NCBI GenBank assembly: GCA_937141935.1
Contig: CAKZQS010000052.1
Span: 1 to 64,000 of the forward strand
Direction: 5' to 3'
Length of the DNA: 64,000 nucleotides
From: an uncultured Ectothiorhodospiraceae bacterium
GTDB taxonomy: Bacteria; Pseudomonadota; Gammaproteobacteria; Nevskiales; Oceanococcaceae
Shown: piece after piece, positions 48,736 to 57,373 of the stretch
Position numbering within the stretch: position 1 is the first letter of the stretch
Layout: the number at the start of each line of letters is the position of its first letter
Position numbers and translations under genes: made by a program
The notes under the pieces: model-generated
Told to the model about the DNA's origin: nothing
What the model saw: only the letters and a program-made list of their open reading frames with translations
The model's database searches: none

Positions 48736-50573
48736 GGCACCGAAACCAGCTCCGGCCGGCCATCGCGGTAGACGGCGCAGGGCAACTGGCGCGAGATGCG
48801 TGAACCCTCGATGCGCAGATCGCCACTGGCGCCGGCCAGGCTCAGCCCATTCGGCCAGCCGCCGCCGCGCACCTGGCGCGACAGCAGGTAGGCGTCGTGG
48901 CCCAGCGCATGGAAACGCGCCCAGGCCGAATCGCCGCCGGGCTGCCAGCGCTGGAAGCTGCCGCGGGCATCGCGCCAGCCCTCGGTGCTGCCGAGCAGCC
49001 AGGGGCTGGTGCAGAAATGCACCCCGTCGAGGTCGCGCTCGACCGCCTCGGGGTCGCCCTCGAACAGACGGCCGCTGGCGTAGACGGGCAGGTCCGCGCC
49101 TTGGAAAAACCGAATCTGCGGGCGGATCTGGCGTGCGTCGTCGACGCTGGCGGCGAGATACAGCGCCTGCGCGTCCTGGCGCCGGGTCTGCTCGTATTCC
49201 ACCCGTTGGCCCAGCGCATTGCGCACCCGCTCGGCGCGGTCGCGGCTGCGCTCCAGCTGCAGCAGCCGCTGAATGGCATCGGAGTAATCGCTTTGGCCGG
49301 CGAAGCTGCCGCTGTCCAGCAGCGCGCCGCCCTCGGCCTCCAGCGTCGCGCCCAGCGCCTCGGCCGAGCGCTGCGCCCAGCTCTCCGCCTCGTGCAGGGC
49401 CACCAGCTGCGCGTGGCCCTGGCTCAGCGCCAGCCGCGCCGCCGCCGTGGCATCGTCCTCGGGGGGCAGCGACAGGGCCAGCAGCCAGGGGCGCTCGGGG
49501 CCGGTCTCCGGCGCGCTGTTCAGCGCCAGGTGCGGCAGCCCGAAGCCGTTATGCCGGGCCACGGCGGCCACGGCCTCCTTCTGCAGCGGGCCGACGATCA
49601 GGTCGGCGCCCGCCGCCACGGCGGCATCGAAGGCCGTGCTGGAGCCCTGGGCTTCGGTGTCGTACAGGCTGATGTCCAGCCGGCCTTCGCCATAGCGGTA
49701 ATAGGCCGCGAAATAGCCGTCGCGGATGGCCTGGCCGGCGGGTTCCAGGCGCCCGCTGAGCGGCAGCAGCAGGGCCACGCGGCGCGGGGCGCTGGCGATG
49801 ACCTCGCGGGCGCGGGTGGCCAGCTCGGCCAGCATCGGCTCGCCCGGGTGGCCGGGGTATTGCTGCTGCCAGCGTTGCAGCGCGGCGTCGAGTTCGGCGG
49901 GCGAGGCCCACAGGCGACGGCCGATCTCGCCCAGCGCCAACCAGCCTTCGGTGCGCGGCTCCAGGCCGCCCGGAGGCCGCAGCCAGAGCAGGTCCGGGGC
50001 CAGCAGCAGGTCGCGGATCTGCCGCTGGCGGGCGCTTTCCAGTGCCGGGCCCAGCTCGGCGCGCACGTCGATCAGCGTCTGCAGCGCGGCGACGCCATCC
50101 TGCAGCTGGGCCAGGGCCTCGGCGCGGACGACCGCGGTGCGCAGCGCCAGGAGCGGCGCCAGGCCCCGGTCGTTGCGCAGATCCTGGATGCGCGCCAGCG
50201 CCAGCAGCGGCTCCTGGCGCAGCAGGTGCCAGCGCGCCTGCAGCAGGCGCAGTTGGCGCTGCTCCTCGGCCGAGGTCAGCTGCGCCTCCAGCCGGCCGAT
50301 CAGGCGCAGCAGCTCGGCCGGCTCGCCGGCGCGGGCCCAGGCATGCGCGGCCTCGATCAGCAGCCGGCGTTGCTCGGCGGGCTGGCTCTGGGCGAGCGCA
50401 CGCTCCTCCAGTTGCCGGGCCGCCGCGACGGGGTCGCCTTGCGCCAGCAGGTCCTCGGCGCTGGGCAGGCCCTCCTCGGCGGGCGAGGGGTCCGCGCGGT
50501 CACGCTTCGGGGCGCTTTCGCAGGCCACCAGGGCAAGCGTCAGCAGGGTGCAGGCCAGGCCGTGATATCTCAT
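48732..50573 (-). CDS. lpoA: Penicillin-binding protein activator LpoA
   Basis: A 613-aa outer-membrane lipoprotein that activates PBP1A. Lipobox LALVAC (Cys ~18), N-terminal TPR-like helical domain (~35-260) and C-terminal periplasmic-binding-protein fold (~275-600; RRVALLLPLSGRLEPAGQAIRDGYFAAYY, ADLIVGPLQKEAVAAVARH, in parts). Start at 50573 gives the lipoprotein signal peptide; in-frame sequence further upstream belongs to the divergent rsmI gene. Operon lpoA-yraN-FAD dehydrogenase; divergent from rsmI, as in E. coli. Confidence 0.94.
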   Translation of the reverse strand: MRYHGLACTLLTLALVACESAPKRDRADPSPAEEGLPSAEDLLAQGDPVAAARQLEERALAQSQPAEQRRLLIEAAHAWARAGEPAELLRLIGRLEAQLTSAEEQRQLRLLQARWHLLRQEPLLALARIQDLRNDRGLAPLLALRTAVVRAEALAQLQDGVAALQTLIDVRAELGPALESARQRQIRDLLLAPDLLWLRPPGGLEPRTEGWLALGEIGRRLWASPAELDAALQRWQQQYPGHPGEPMLAELATRAREVIASAPRRVALLLPLSGRLEPAGQAIRDGYFAAYYRYGEGRLDISLYDTEAQGSSTAFDAAVAAGADLIVGPLQKEAVAAVARHNGFGLPHLALNSAPETGPERPWLLALSLPPEDDATAAARLALSQGHAQLVALHEAESWAQRSAEALGATLEAEGGALLDSGSFAGQSDYSDAIQRLLQLERSRDRAERVRNALGQRVEYEQTRRQDAQALYLAASVDDARQIRPQIRFFQGADLPVYASGRLFEGDPEAVERDLDGVHFCTSPWLLGSTEGWRDARGSFQRWQPGGDSAWARFHALGHDAYLLSRQVRGGGWPNGLSLAGASGDLRIEGSRISRQLPCAVYRDGRPELVSVP

Positions 50574-50649
50574 GCGCGCTAGTATGCCGGGCCGCCGGCG
50601 CCACCGGGCCCGGCGCATGGGCACGCGACTGGCGGGGCAGCGAGTACGG

Positions 50650-51501
50650 ATGACAGGCACCTTGTATATCGTCGGCACGCCGATCGGCAACCTCGGCGAC
50701 ATGTCCAGCCGTGCGGTGGACACGCTGCGCGCCGCCACGCTGATCCTGGCCGAGGACACCCGCCACAGCGCGACGCTGACCCGGCACTTCGGCATTGCCA
50801 CGCCGCTGCACGCGCTGCACGCGCACAACGAGGCGCAGGCGCTGCCGGGTCTGCTCGCGCGGCTGCAGGCCGGCGAGACGCTGGCGCTGATCTCCGATGC
50901 CGGCATGCCGCTGATCTCCGACCCTGGCTTCCCGCTGGTGCGCGCCTGCCACGAGGCCGGCCTGCCGGTGCGCGTGGTGCCCGGACCGAGCGCCGTCGTC
51001 GCGGCGCTGGCCGTCAGCGGCCTGCCGGCCGAGCGTTTCGCCTTCGAGGGCTTCCTGCCGGCCAAAAGCAGTGGCCGCCAGCGCGCGCTGCGCGCCCTGG
51101 CCGGCGAGGCCCGCACGCTGGTGTTTTACGAGGCCCCACACCGGCTGGCCGCGACACTGGCCGACGCGGCCGCGGTCATTGGCGGCGAGCGGCCGGCGGC
51201 CCTGGCACGCGAGCTGACCAAGATGCACGAGAGCGTGCACCGTGGCGCGCTGGGTGAACTCGCCGCCTGGGCGGCCGGCAAGGGCCCGGACCGGCGCGGC
51301 GAGTTCGTGCTGCTGATCGGCCCGGCGCCGGCGGCGCAGGTGCAGGCCAGCGACCTGCCGGATGCCTTGCGCGGGCTGGCCGCGGAGCTGCACGGCAGCA
51401 TGCCGCCGCGGGCCCTGGCCAAATTGCTGGGCCGGCATTTCCAGCGCCCCAGCGCCGAGGTCTATGCGCTGCTTGAGGCGTTGTCGGCGCGCGGGGACTA
51501 G
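50650..51501 (+). CDS. rsmI: 16S rRNA (cytidine-1402 2'-O)-methyltransferase RsmI
   Basis: A 283-aa SAM methyltransferase of the tetrapyrrole-methylase fold, acting on C1402 of 16S rRNA together with RsmH (encoded at 53042), which methylates N4 of the same base. Signatures: LYIVGTPIGNLGDMSSRAV, LAEDTRHSATLTRHFGI, ISDAGMPLISDPGFPLV, VVPGPSAVVAALAVSGLP and FYEAPHRLAATLAD. Start at 50650 (MTGTLYIVG) fits the family; upstream in-frame ATGs overlap lpoA. Confidence 0.96.
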   Translation: MTGTLYIVGTPIGNLGDMSSRAVDTLRAATLILAEDTRHSATLTRHFGIATPLHALHAHNEAQALPGLLARLQAGETLALISDAGMPLISDPGFPLVRACHEAGLPVRVVPGPSAVVAALAVSGLPAERFAFEGFLPAKSSGRQRALRALAGEARTLVFYEAPHRLAATLADAAAVIGGERPAALARELTKMHESVHRGALGELAAWAAGKGPDRRGEFVLLIGPAPAAQVQASDLPDALRGLAAELHGSMPPRALAKLLGRHFQRPSAEVYALLEALSARGD

Positions 51502-51559
51502 CGGCGGCCGCGGCCCCGGCCGGGGTCGGTGCGGCGCGGCGGGCCCGGGTCCATGCGAT

Positions 51560-51568
51560 TGCTAGAAT
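51560..51568 (+). promoter_or_regulatory. Extended -10 promoter for rnpB
   Basis: TGCTAGAAT (hexamer TAGAAT at 51563-51568) ends six bases before the predicted RNA 5' end. It is identical to the promoter element at 902-910. Confidence 0.65.
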
Positions 51569-51574
51569 GGCGGC

Positions 51575-51924
<350 letters not shown>

Positions 51925-51930
51925 ACTTGA

Positions 51931-52331
51931 TTTGGCGCTGAACGCCCCCGTCCGGGGGGCGTCAGCGCACGCGAACCGCGGCGCGTGTCCGCGGTTCGCT
52001 TCGTCGGCGGCTGTGCGCCGACGGGCGGGCCGTCCTTGGCCCGCTTGAGGCTACGGAGCCTGGGGTTGGCGCTGAAGGCCTCCGCCTGTGGGGCGTCAGC
52101 GCACGCGAACCGCGGCGCGTGTCCGCGGTTCGCTTCGCCGGCGGCTGTGCGCCGGCGGGCGGGCCGTCCTTGGCCCGCTCCAGGCTTTCGCCTGGGTTTG
52201 GCGCTGAACGCCCCCGTCCGGGGGGGGGCGTCAGCGCACGCGACCCGCGGCGCATGTCCGTGGGCCGCTTCGCCGGCGGCTGTGCGCCGGCGGGCGGGCC
52301 GTCCGTGGCCCGCTCCGGGCTGAGGCCTGGG
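51931..52331 (+). repeat. Three tandem ~131-135-bp multi-hairpin repeats directly behind rnpB
   Basis: Copies at 51931-52065, 52066-52196 and 52197-52331, each beginning (T)TTGGCGCTGAA, and a fourth stub (TTTGGCGCCG) from 52332. Each unit folds into up to five hairpins. In copy 1, GCGAACCGCGG (51971-51981) pairs with CCGCGGTTCGC (51989-51999), and CGTCGGCG (52002-52009) pairs with CGCCGACG (52016-52023). In copy 2 the latter T-A pair is C-G, a compensatory change. A GCGGGCC/GGCCCGC stem follows in all copies, and a last stem of different sequence in each copy (AGGCT/AGCCT, CCAGGC/GCCTGG) still pairs. No terminator separates the array from rnpB, so it is probably part of the primary transcript. 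Confidence 0.85.
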
Positions 52332-52360
52332 TTTGGCGCCGTGGCGCCGGTCGGGCCGTT

Positions 52361-52383
52361 GGGGGTGGTGGCGCCCCCTTTTT
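52361..52383 (+). terminator. Rho-independent terminator ending the rnpB-repeat transcript
   Basis: GGGGG (52361-52365), 8-base loop, CCCCC (52374-52378), then TTTTT. It is the first hairpin plus T-run after rnpB and lies just past the third repeat. Confidence 0.75.
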
Positions 52384-52519
52384 CCCCACCGCGGCGGCTC
52401 TTCTTCTCGTGTATCGCCTGAAGTGTGTGCCTCAAGTGGTTGTTTATGCACGAGCTTTCGGGCATGAAAATCGCTGGCGAAAGTCGCTCTAAGCCTCTGT
52501 TTTCTCAGCAAAAAATCAC
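52384..52519. other. AT-richer leader region upstream of the mra promoter
   Basis: 136 bp without a credible gene, noticeably lower in GC than anything nearby. It may hold activator sites or an UP element (A-run at 52510-52515 just before the -35 box), but I recognise no specific site. Confidence 0.5.
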
Positions 52520-52548
52520 TTGACCCGGGGCCGTTGCGAGCCTATAGT
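52520..52548 (+). promoter_or_regulatory. Sigma-70 promoter of the dcw cluster (Pmra)
   Basis: TTGACC (52520-52525), a 17-bp spacer and TATAGT (52543-52548). This is the best full -35/-10 promoter in the window; it would start transcription near 52555, ~50 nt before mraZ. Confidence 0.85.
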
Positions 52549-52582
52549 GGGGCGAAATGGTGTGATGTGGAGTGAAAGGGAA
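52548..52582 (+). promoter_or_regulatory. MraZ operator: TGGNG repeats at exact 10-bp spacing
   Basis: TGGGG at 52548, TGGTG at 52558, TGGAG at 52568 and GGGAA at 52578 lie in direct orientation exactly 10 bp apart. They start on the last base of the -10 box. MraZ proteins are known to bind TGGGN-N5 direct repeats in front of their own gene, so this is the autoregulatory site. Confidence 0.85.
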
Positions 52583-52605
52583 GTCTCTCTGCACAGGTGG
52601 AAGGA

Positions 52606-53037
52606 ATGTACAGCGGCAAGAGCGAGCTGACGGTCGATGAAAAGGGTCGCTTTGCGATCCCGGCCCGCTATCGCCCGGCGCTCCAGGAACAGTGTGCCGG
52701 TCGGCTGGTGGTCACCATCGACGTCGAGCCCTGCCTGCTGATCTACCCCGCCGACACCTGGAAGGTCTTCGCCGAGCGCATCTTGCAGCTGGCCGAGTTC
52801 AACCCGCAGGCCAAGGGGGTGCGCCGCCACTTCCTGGGCCACGCCGAGGAGGTCGAGATGGACCGCCAGGGCCGCGTGCAACTGACCTCGGCCCTGCGTG
52901 CCCACGCCGCGCTGGAGCGCCAGGCCGTACTGGCCGGGCAGGGCAACAAGTTCGAGCTGTGGGCGGCGTCGTCCTGGCAGACGCAGATGGACGAGGCACC
53001 GATCGATGGGCAACTGCTGGCCGAACTGGGTCTTTAG
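52606..53037 (+). CDS. mraZ: Transcriptional regulator MraZ
   Basis: A 143-aa AbrB-like DNA-binding protein with two SpoVT-AbrB-type halves, each carrying the DxxxR signature: VDEKGRFAIPARYRP near residue 11 and MDRQGRVQLTSALRA near residue 86. It forms a ring and represses the dcw cluster by binding the 10-bp-spaced repeats upstream. Start at 52606 (MYSGKSEL) matches family N-termini and follows AGGTGGAAGGA; a GTG three codons upstream is possible but less likely. Confidence 0.96.
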   Translation: MYSGKSELTVDEKGRFAIPARYRPALQEQCAGRLVVTIDVEPCLLIYPADTWKVFAERILQLAEFNPQAKGVRRHFLGHAEEVEMDRQGRVQLTSALRAHAALERQAVLAGQGNKFELWAASSWQTQMDEAPIDGQLLAELGL

Positions 53038-53041
53038 TCCC

Positions 53042-53974
53042 GTGGCGACCGACCTTCCGGACGGCGCCCACGTGCCGGTCATGCTCGCGCCCGTGCTGGC
53101 GCGACTGGCGCCGCGCGACGGCGGCCGCTACCTGGACCTGACCTTTGGCCGCGGCGGCTATGCCCGGGCGCTGCTGGGCCAGTTCCAGGGTGGCGCGCTG
53201 CTGGCTTGCGACCGCGACCCCAGCGCCATCGCCGCCGCGCAGGCCCTGGCCGAAGACGACCCACGGCTGCAGCCGCTGCATGCGAACTTCGGTGAGCTGG
53301 CCGGCCACCCCAAGATTGCGCCCGAAAGCTTCGACGGCATCGTGGCCGATCTGGGCGTGTCCAGCCCGCAGCTCGACGAGGCCGAGCGTGGCTTTTCGTT
53401 TCTGCGTGATGGCCCGCTGGACATGCGCATGGACACCAGCCGCGGCGAGAGCGCGGCGCAGTGGCTGGCGCGGGTCGAGCCCGGCGAGCTGATCGGCGCG
53501 CTGCGCCGCTACGGCGAGGAGCCGCAGGCGCGGCGCATCGCGCTGGCTATCCTGCGGGGCCGCGAGGCCGAGCCCATCACGCGCACCGCCCAGCTGGCCA
53601 ACATCATCGCCAACGCCGTCGGCGGCCGGCGCGGCAAGCGCACCCACCCCGCCACCCGTAGCTTCCAGGCGATCCGCATGGCGGTGAACGGCGAGCTGGA
53701 GGCCCTGGCCGCGCTGCTGGAGCAGGTGCATGGCTGGCTCAAGCCCGGCGGGCGGCTGGTCGTGGTCAGCTTCCACTCGCTCGAAGACCGCGCGGTGAAG
53801 CGCATGCTGCAGCAGGGCGCCCGCCCGCGCGCCGCGCACCCGGCCCTGCCCGACCCGCAGCCGCTGTGGGCGCAGATCGGCCGCGAGCTGTGCTCGGAGC
53901 TGGAGGCGCAACGCAACCCGCGGGCGCGCAGCGCCGTGCTGCGCTGGGGGTGCAAATGGCCGGGCGAGGGCTGA
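53042..53974 (+). CDS. rsmH: 16S rRNA (cytosine-1402 N4)-methyltransferase RsmH
   Basis: A 310-aa SAM methyltransferase. Signatures: HVPVMLAPVLARLAP, YLDLTFGRGGYARALL (SAM motif; FGRGGY where many have TGGGGH), GIVADLGVSSPQLDEAERGFSF, GPLDMRMD, RRIALAIL, FQAIRMAVNGELEALAALL and VVVSFHSLEDRAVKRML. GTG start at 53042 is the only one just after the mraZ stop that gives a family-like N-terminus. Its last 19 bp overlap ftsL. Confidence 0.95.
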   Translation: MATDLPDGAHVPVMLAPVLARLAPRDGGRYLDLTFGRGGYARALLGQFQGGALLACDRDPSAIAAAQALAEDDPRLQPLHANFGELAGHPKIAPESFDGIVADLGVSSPQLDEAERGFSFLRDGPLDMRMDTSRGESAAQWLARVEPGELIGALRRYGEEPQARRIALAILRGREAEPITRTAQLANIIANAVGGRRGKRTHPATRSFQAIRMAVNGELEALAALLEQVHGWLKPGGRLVVVSFHSLEDRAVKRMLQQGARPRAAHPALPDPQPLWAQIGRELCSELEAQRNPRARSAVLRWGCKWPGEG

Positions 53975-54234
53975 TCGTGTTCCTGGCGCTGTACCTGGCC
54001 GTCGCGCTGTCCGCGCTGGCCGTCGTGCGCATGCGGCATGAGGCCCGCCAGGCGCAGTCGCGCCTGACCGAGGCCCAGCAGCGCGCGCAGGACCTCGCCG
54101 CCGAGGCCCGGCAGATCGAGCTGGAGCGGGCCACGCTGGCGGCGCCCGCGCGCATCGAGGCCCTGGCCCGGAAGCAGCTGCAGATGCGCACCCCGCCGCA
54201 GGTCACGGTGCTACCGCCGGAGGGCGCGCCATGA
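53956..54234 (+). CDS. ftsL: Cell division protein FtsL
   Basis: A 92-aa bitopic membrane protein: TM helix ~6-24 (LIVFLALYLAVALSALAVV) and a periplasmic leucine-zipper-like coiled coil (~28-65; RHEARQAQSRLTEAQQRAQ). The C-terminal segment IEALARKQLQMRTPP is typical. It forms the FtsQLB complex that activates FtsWI. Position between rsmH and ftsI confirms the call. Overlaps both neighbours (19 bp and 4 bp). Confidence 0.92.
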   Translation: MAGRGLIVFLALYLAVALSALAVVRMRHEARQAQSRLTEAQQRAQDLAAEARQIELERATLAAPARIEALARKQLQMRTPPQVTVLPPEGAP

Positions 54235-55907
54235 TCGCCACCTGGCGCCTGCAGGCCGTCGCCGGCGGCTTGCTGTTGCTGCTACTGGCCTGCGGCCTGC
54301 GCAGCTATGAGCTGCAGGTCCACAAGCAGGACTTCCTGCGTTCCGAGGGCGCGCGCCGTCATGTGCGCGTGCTGGTCGAGCCGGCCCAGCGCGGCGCCGT
54401 GCGCGATCGCCACGGCGAGGTGCTGGCGCTGAGCGCGCCGTCGGAGTCGGTCTGGGTCGTGCCCAGCGCCCTGCTGCGCGATGCCGACAAGGTCGCGCCG
54501 CTCGCCTCGCTGCTGGGGCGCGACGCGGGCCGCCTGCGCGCCGAGCTGGAGCAGCGCTCGGGCCGCCAGTTCTATTACCTGGCCCGCCAGCAGCCGCCGG
54601 CGGTCGCGCGCCGCATCATGGCGCTGGAGGCGCAGGGCGTGTTCCTGCAGCGCGAGTATCGGCGCTATTACCCGGCGGCCGAGGCCGCGGCGGCGCTGGT
54701 CGGGCTGACCGACATCGACGGCCACGGCCAGGAGGGGCTGGAGCGGGTCTTTGATGACAACCTGGCCGGGGCGCCGGGCCGGCGACGGGTGATACAGGAC
54801 AGCCGCGGTCGCGTGGTCGAGGACCTGGCCGATTACCGCCCCGCGCGCAACGGCGAGGACCTGGCGCTGACGCTGGACCTGCGCCTGCAATATGCCGCCT
54901 ATGCCGCGCTGAAGGCGGTGGCCGAGCGCGAGCGCGCCCGCAGTGGCCAGGCGCTGTTCATCGATGTCGAGCAGGCCAGCGTTCTGGCCGCAGCCTCCTG
55001 GCCGGGGGTCAACGCCAACGACCGCACCGACCCGCAGGCCCTGCGCGAGGGCCTGCGCAACCGGGTGGCCATGGATGTCTTCGAGCCGGGCTCGACCATC
55101 AAGCCCTTCGTCGTGGCCGCCGCGCTGGAGGCCGGCAAGGTGGCGCTGGACGACACCATCGACACCGGCAATGGCTACCTGCGCGTGCGCGGCCAGGACA
55201 TCCGCGACCTGCATGGCTATGGCGAGCTCAGCCTGGAGCGCCTGCTGGCCAAGTCCAGCAACATCGGCGCGGTGCGGCTGGGCATGCGGCTGGGCTCCGA
55301 GGCGCTGTTCGGCGCCTATCGCGACCTCGGCTTTGGCATGCCCACCGGCAGCTTCGCCGGCGACGAAAGCGGCGGCTTCGTGCCCGGCCCCACGCGCCTG
55401 GGCGATACGGTGGCCGCCTTCGGCTACGGCTTCAACGTGACCCTGCTGCAGCTGGCCCGGGCCTGGATGGCGCTGGCCACCGATGGCGCGCCGCGCGCGC
55501 CCACGCTGTTCGCCGGCCTGCCGGCCCCGGTCGCCGAGCCGATCTACACGCCGGCAACCGCCCGCGCCGTGCGCGAGATGCTGGCCGCCGTGGTCGCGCC
55601 GGGCGGCACCGCCACCCGCGCGGCGATCCCCGGCTGGCGAGTGGCCGGCAAGACCGGCACCGTGCGCAAGGTCGTTGACGGCAGCTACGACGCCGAGCGC
55701 CATCAGGCGCTGTTTGTCGGCATGGTGCCGGTCGAGTCGCCGCGCGTGCTCGGCCTGGTGCTGGTCGACGACCCGCGCAGCGAGGACTACTACGGCGGCG
55801 AGCTGGCCGCACCGGTCTTCGCCGAGGTGGCCGCCCTGGCCTTGCGCCGGCTGGGCGTGGCGCCGCAGCAGACCCAGGTCGCGCTGGCCGACGGGGGGCG
55901 CTCATGA
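54231..55907 (+). CDS. ftsI: Septal peptidoglycan transpeptidase FtsI (PBP3)
   Basis: A 558-aa class B penicillin-binding protein. An N-terminal TM anchor (~6-22) is followed by the pedestal domain (VEPAQRGAVRDRHGEVLALSAP, then GREGLE-like GHGQEGLERVFDDNLAG). In the transpeptidase domain the nucleophile is Ser288 in GSTIKPF, the SxN motif is SSN (KSSNIGAVRL) and the KTG motif is AGKTGTVRK. Cross-links septal peptidoglycan with FtsW, encoded at 61104. Joined to ftsL and murE by ATGA overlaps. Confidence 0.96.
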   Translation: MIATWRLQAVAGGLLLLLLACGLRSYELQVHKQDFLRSEGARRHVRVLVEPAQRGAVRDRHGEVLALSAPSESVWVVPSALLRDADKVAPLASLLGRDAGRLRAELEQRSGRQFYYLARQQPPAVARRIMALEAQGVFLQREYRRYYPAAEAAAALVGLTDIDGHGQEGLERVFDDNLAGAPGRRRVIQDSRGRVVEDLADYRPARNGEDLALTLDLRLQYAAYAALKAVAERERARSGQALFIDVEQASVLAAASWPGVNANDRTDPQALREGLRNRVAMDVFEPGSTIKPFVVAAALEAGKVALDDTIDTGNGYLRVRGQDIRDLHGYGELSLERLLAKSSNIGAVRLGMRLGSEALFGAYRDLGFGMPTGSFAGDESGGFVPGPTRLGDTVAAFGYGFNVTLLQLARAWMALATDGAPRAPTLFAGLPAPVAEPIYTPATARAVREMLAAVVAPGGTATRAAIPGWRVAGKTGTVRKVVDGSYDAERHQALFVGMVPVESPRVLGLVLVDDPRSEDYYGGELAAPVFAEVAALALRRLGVAPQQTQVALADGGRS

Positions 55908-57373
55908 AGCTCGACGCCCTGCTCGCCCCCTGGGCCCTGCCGGTCCCCGCCGGCATCGAGATTTCCGACCTGACGCTGGACAGCAGCGCGGTGGCCCGCG
56001 GCAGCCTGTTCTGCGCCGTGGCCGGCGGCCGCCACCACGGCCTGGATTTCGCCGCGGACGCGGTCGAGGCCGGCGCCGTGGCCGTGCTCTACGAGCCGGC
56101 CGAGGGCGTGCAGCCGCCGACGCTGCCGGTGCCGCTGCTGGCGCTGCCCGGCCTGCGCGACGCGCTGCCGGCGCTGGGCGCGCATTTTTATGGCGAGCCG
56201 GCGGCGGCGCTGACGCTGGTTGGCGTGACGGGCACCGATGGCAAGAGCTCGGTGGTGCACCTGCTGGCGCAGCTGCTGCGTGCCTGCGACATCCCCACCG
56301 CCACGCTGGGCACGCTGGGCCTGGATCTTGGGGCGGGCCCGCGGGCGGGCAGCCATACCACGCCGGATGCGCTGCGCCTGCAGGCCGAACTGGCCGCGGC
56401 GCGCGATGCCGGCTGCCAGGTGCTGGCGATGGAGGTCTCCTCGCATGCGCTGGATCAGGGCCGCGTGGCCGGCCTGCCCTTCGCCCACGCCGCGCTGACG
56501 ACGCTGGGTCGCGACCACCTGGACTACCACGCCAGCATCGCCGACTACTACGCCGCCAAGCGCAAGCTGCTGGCCTGGCCGGGGCTGCGCAGCGTGCACG
56601 CCAACGGCGACGCGCCGCTGGTGCGTCGCGCGGTGGCGCAGGCGGCCAGCGATGCCGGGCGCGAGGTACCGGTGGCGTGGTATGGCGGCAGCGACGATGC
56701 GCGCTGGCGCAGCGCCGAGGTGCGCCCCAGCGCCGAGGGCCTGGCGCTGAGCCTGCAAAGCCCGCTGGAGGCCACGCTGACGCTGGGCCTGTATGGCGAC
56801 TTCAACGCCGGCAACGTGCTGGCCGCGGCCAGCCTGGCCGAGGCCTGCGGGGCCGCGCCGCAGGCCATCGTCGATGCGCTGCCGACGCTGCGCACCGTGC
56901 CCGGCCGCATGGACTGCCTGCGGGCACCGGGCCGGCCCACGGTGCTGGTCGATTACGCGCACACGCCGGATGCGCTGGAGGCCGCGCTGTCGGCGCTGCG
57001 CGTGCACCGCCCCGCGGCGCTGCATTGTGTCTTTGGCTGCGGCGGCGACCGCGACCGCGGCAAGCGCCCGCTGATGGCCGCGGCCGCCGAGAAGCATGCC
57101 GACGCCATCGTGCTGACCGACGACAACCCGCGCGGCGAAGACCCCGAGCAGATCTTCGCCGACACCCGGGCCGGCTTCAGTGGCCGCCGCCCGGTGCAGG
57201 AGGTGCACGACCGCGCCCTGGCGATCCGCCGTGCCATCGCCGCAGCCGGCCCCGAGGACATCGTGCTGATCGCCGGCAAGGGCCACGAGGACTACCAGCT
57301 GGTCGGCGGCCAGCGCCGCGCCTTCTCCGACCACGCCATCGCGCGGGTCGCCCTCGACGAGGCCGAGACATGA
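55904..57373 (+). CDS. murE: UDP-MurNAc-tripeptide synthetase MurE (meso-DAP adding)
   Basis: A 489-aa Mur ligase adding the third residue to the peptidoglycan stem. ATP loop VGVTGTDGKSSVVHLLAQLL, the carbamylated-lysine region DYHASIADYYAAKRKLL, and the C-terminal DNPRGEDPEQIF, whose DNPR motif indicates meso-diaminopimelate as substrate. KGHEDYQ near the C-terminus is a family hallmark. Overlaps ftsI and murF by 4 bp each. Confidence 0.96.
   Translation: MKLDALLAPWALPVPAGIEISDLTLDSSAVARGSLFCAVAGGRHHGLDFAADAVEAGAVAVLYEPAEGVQPPTLPVPLLALPGLRDALPALGAHFYGEPAAALTLVGVTGTDGKSSVVHLLAQLLRACDIPTATLGTLGLDLGAGPRAGSHTTPDALRLQAELAAARDAGCQVLAMEVSSHALDQGRVAGLPFAHAALTTLGRDHLDYHASIADYYAAKRKLLAWPGLRSVHANGDAPLVRRAVAQAASDAGREVPVAWYGGSDDARWRSAEVRPSAEGLALSLQSPLEATLTLGLYGDFNAGNVLAAASLAEACGAAPQAIVDALPTLRTVPGRMDCLRAPGRPTVLVDYAHTPDALEAALSALRVHRPAALHCVFGCGGDRDRGKRPLMAAAAEKHADAIVLTDDNPRGEDPEQIFADTRAGFSGRRPVQEVHDRALAIRRAIAAAGPEDIVLIAGKGHEDYQLVGGQRRAFSDHAIARVALDEAET

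Noticed and set aside
51931-52331. Tandem repeats as a CRISPR array
   Set aside because: Units are ~133 bp, contiguous, without unique spacers, and no cas genes are near.
55483-57369. In-frame 5' extension of murF through ftsI and murE
   Set aside because: It runs in another frame through two well-supported genes. MurF family similarity begins at 57370.
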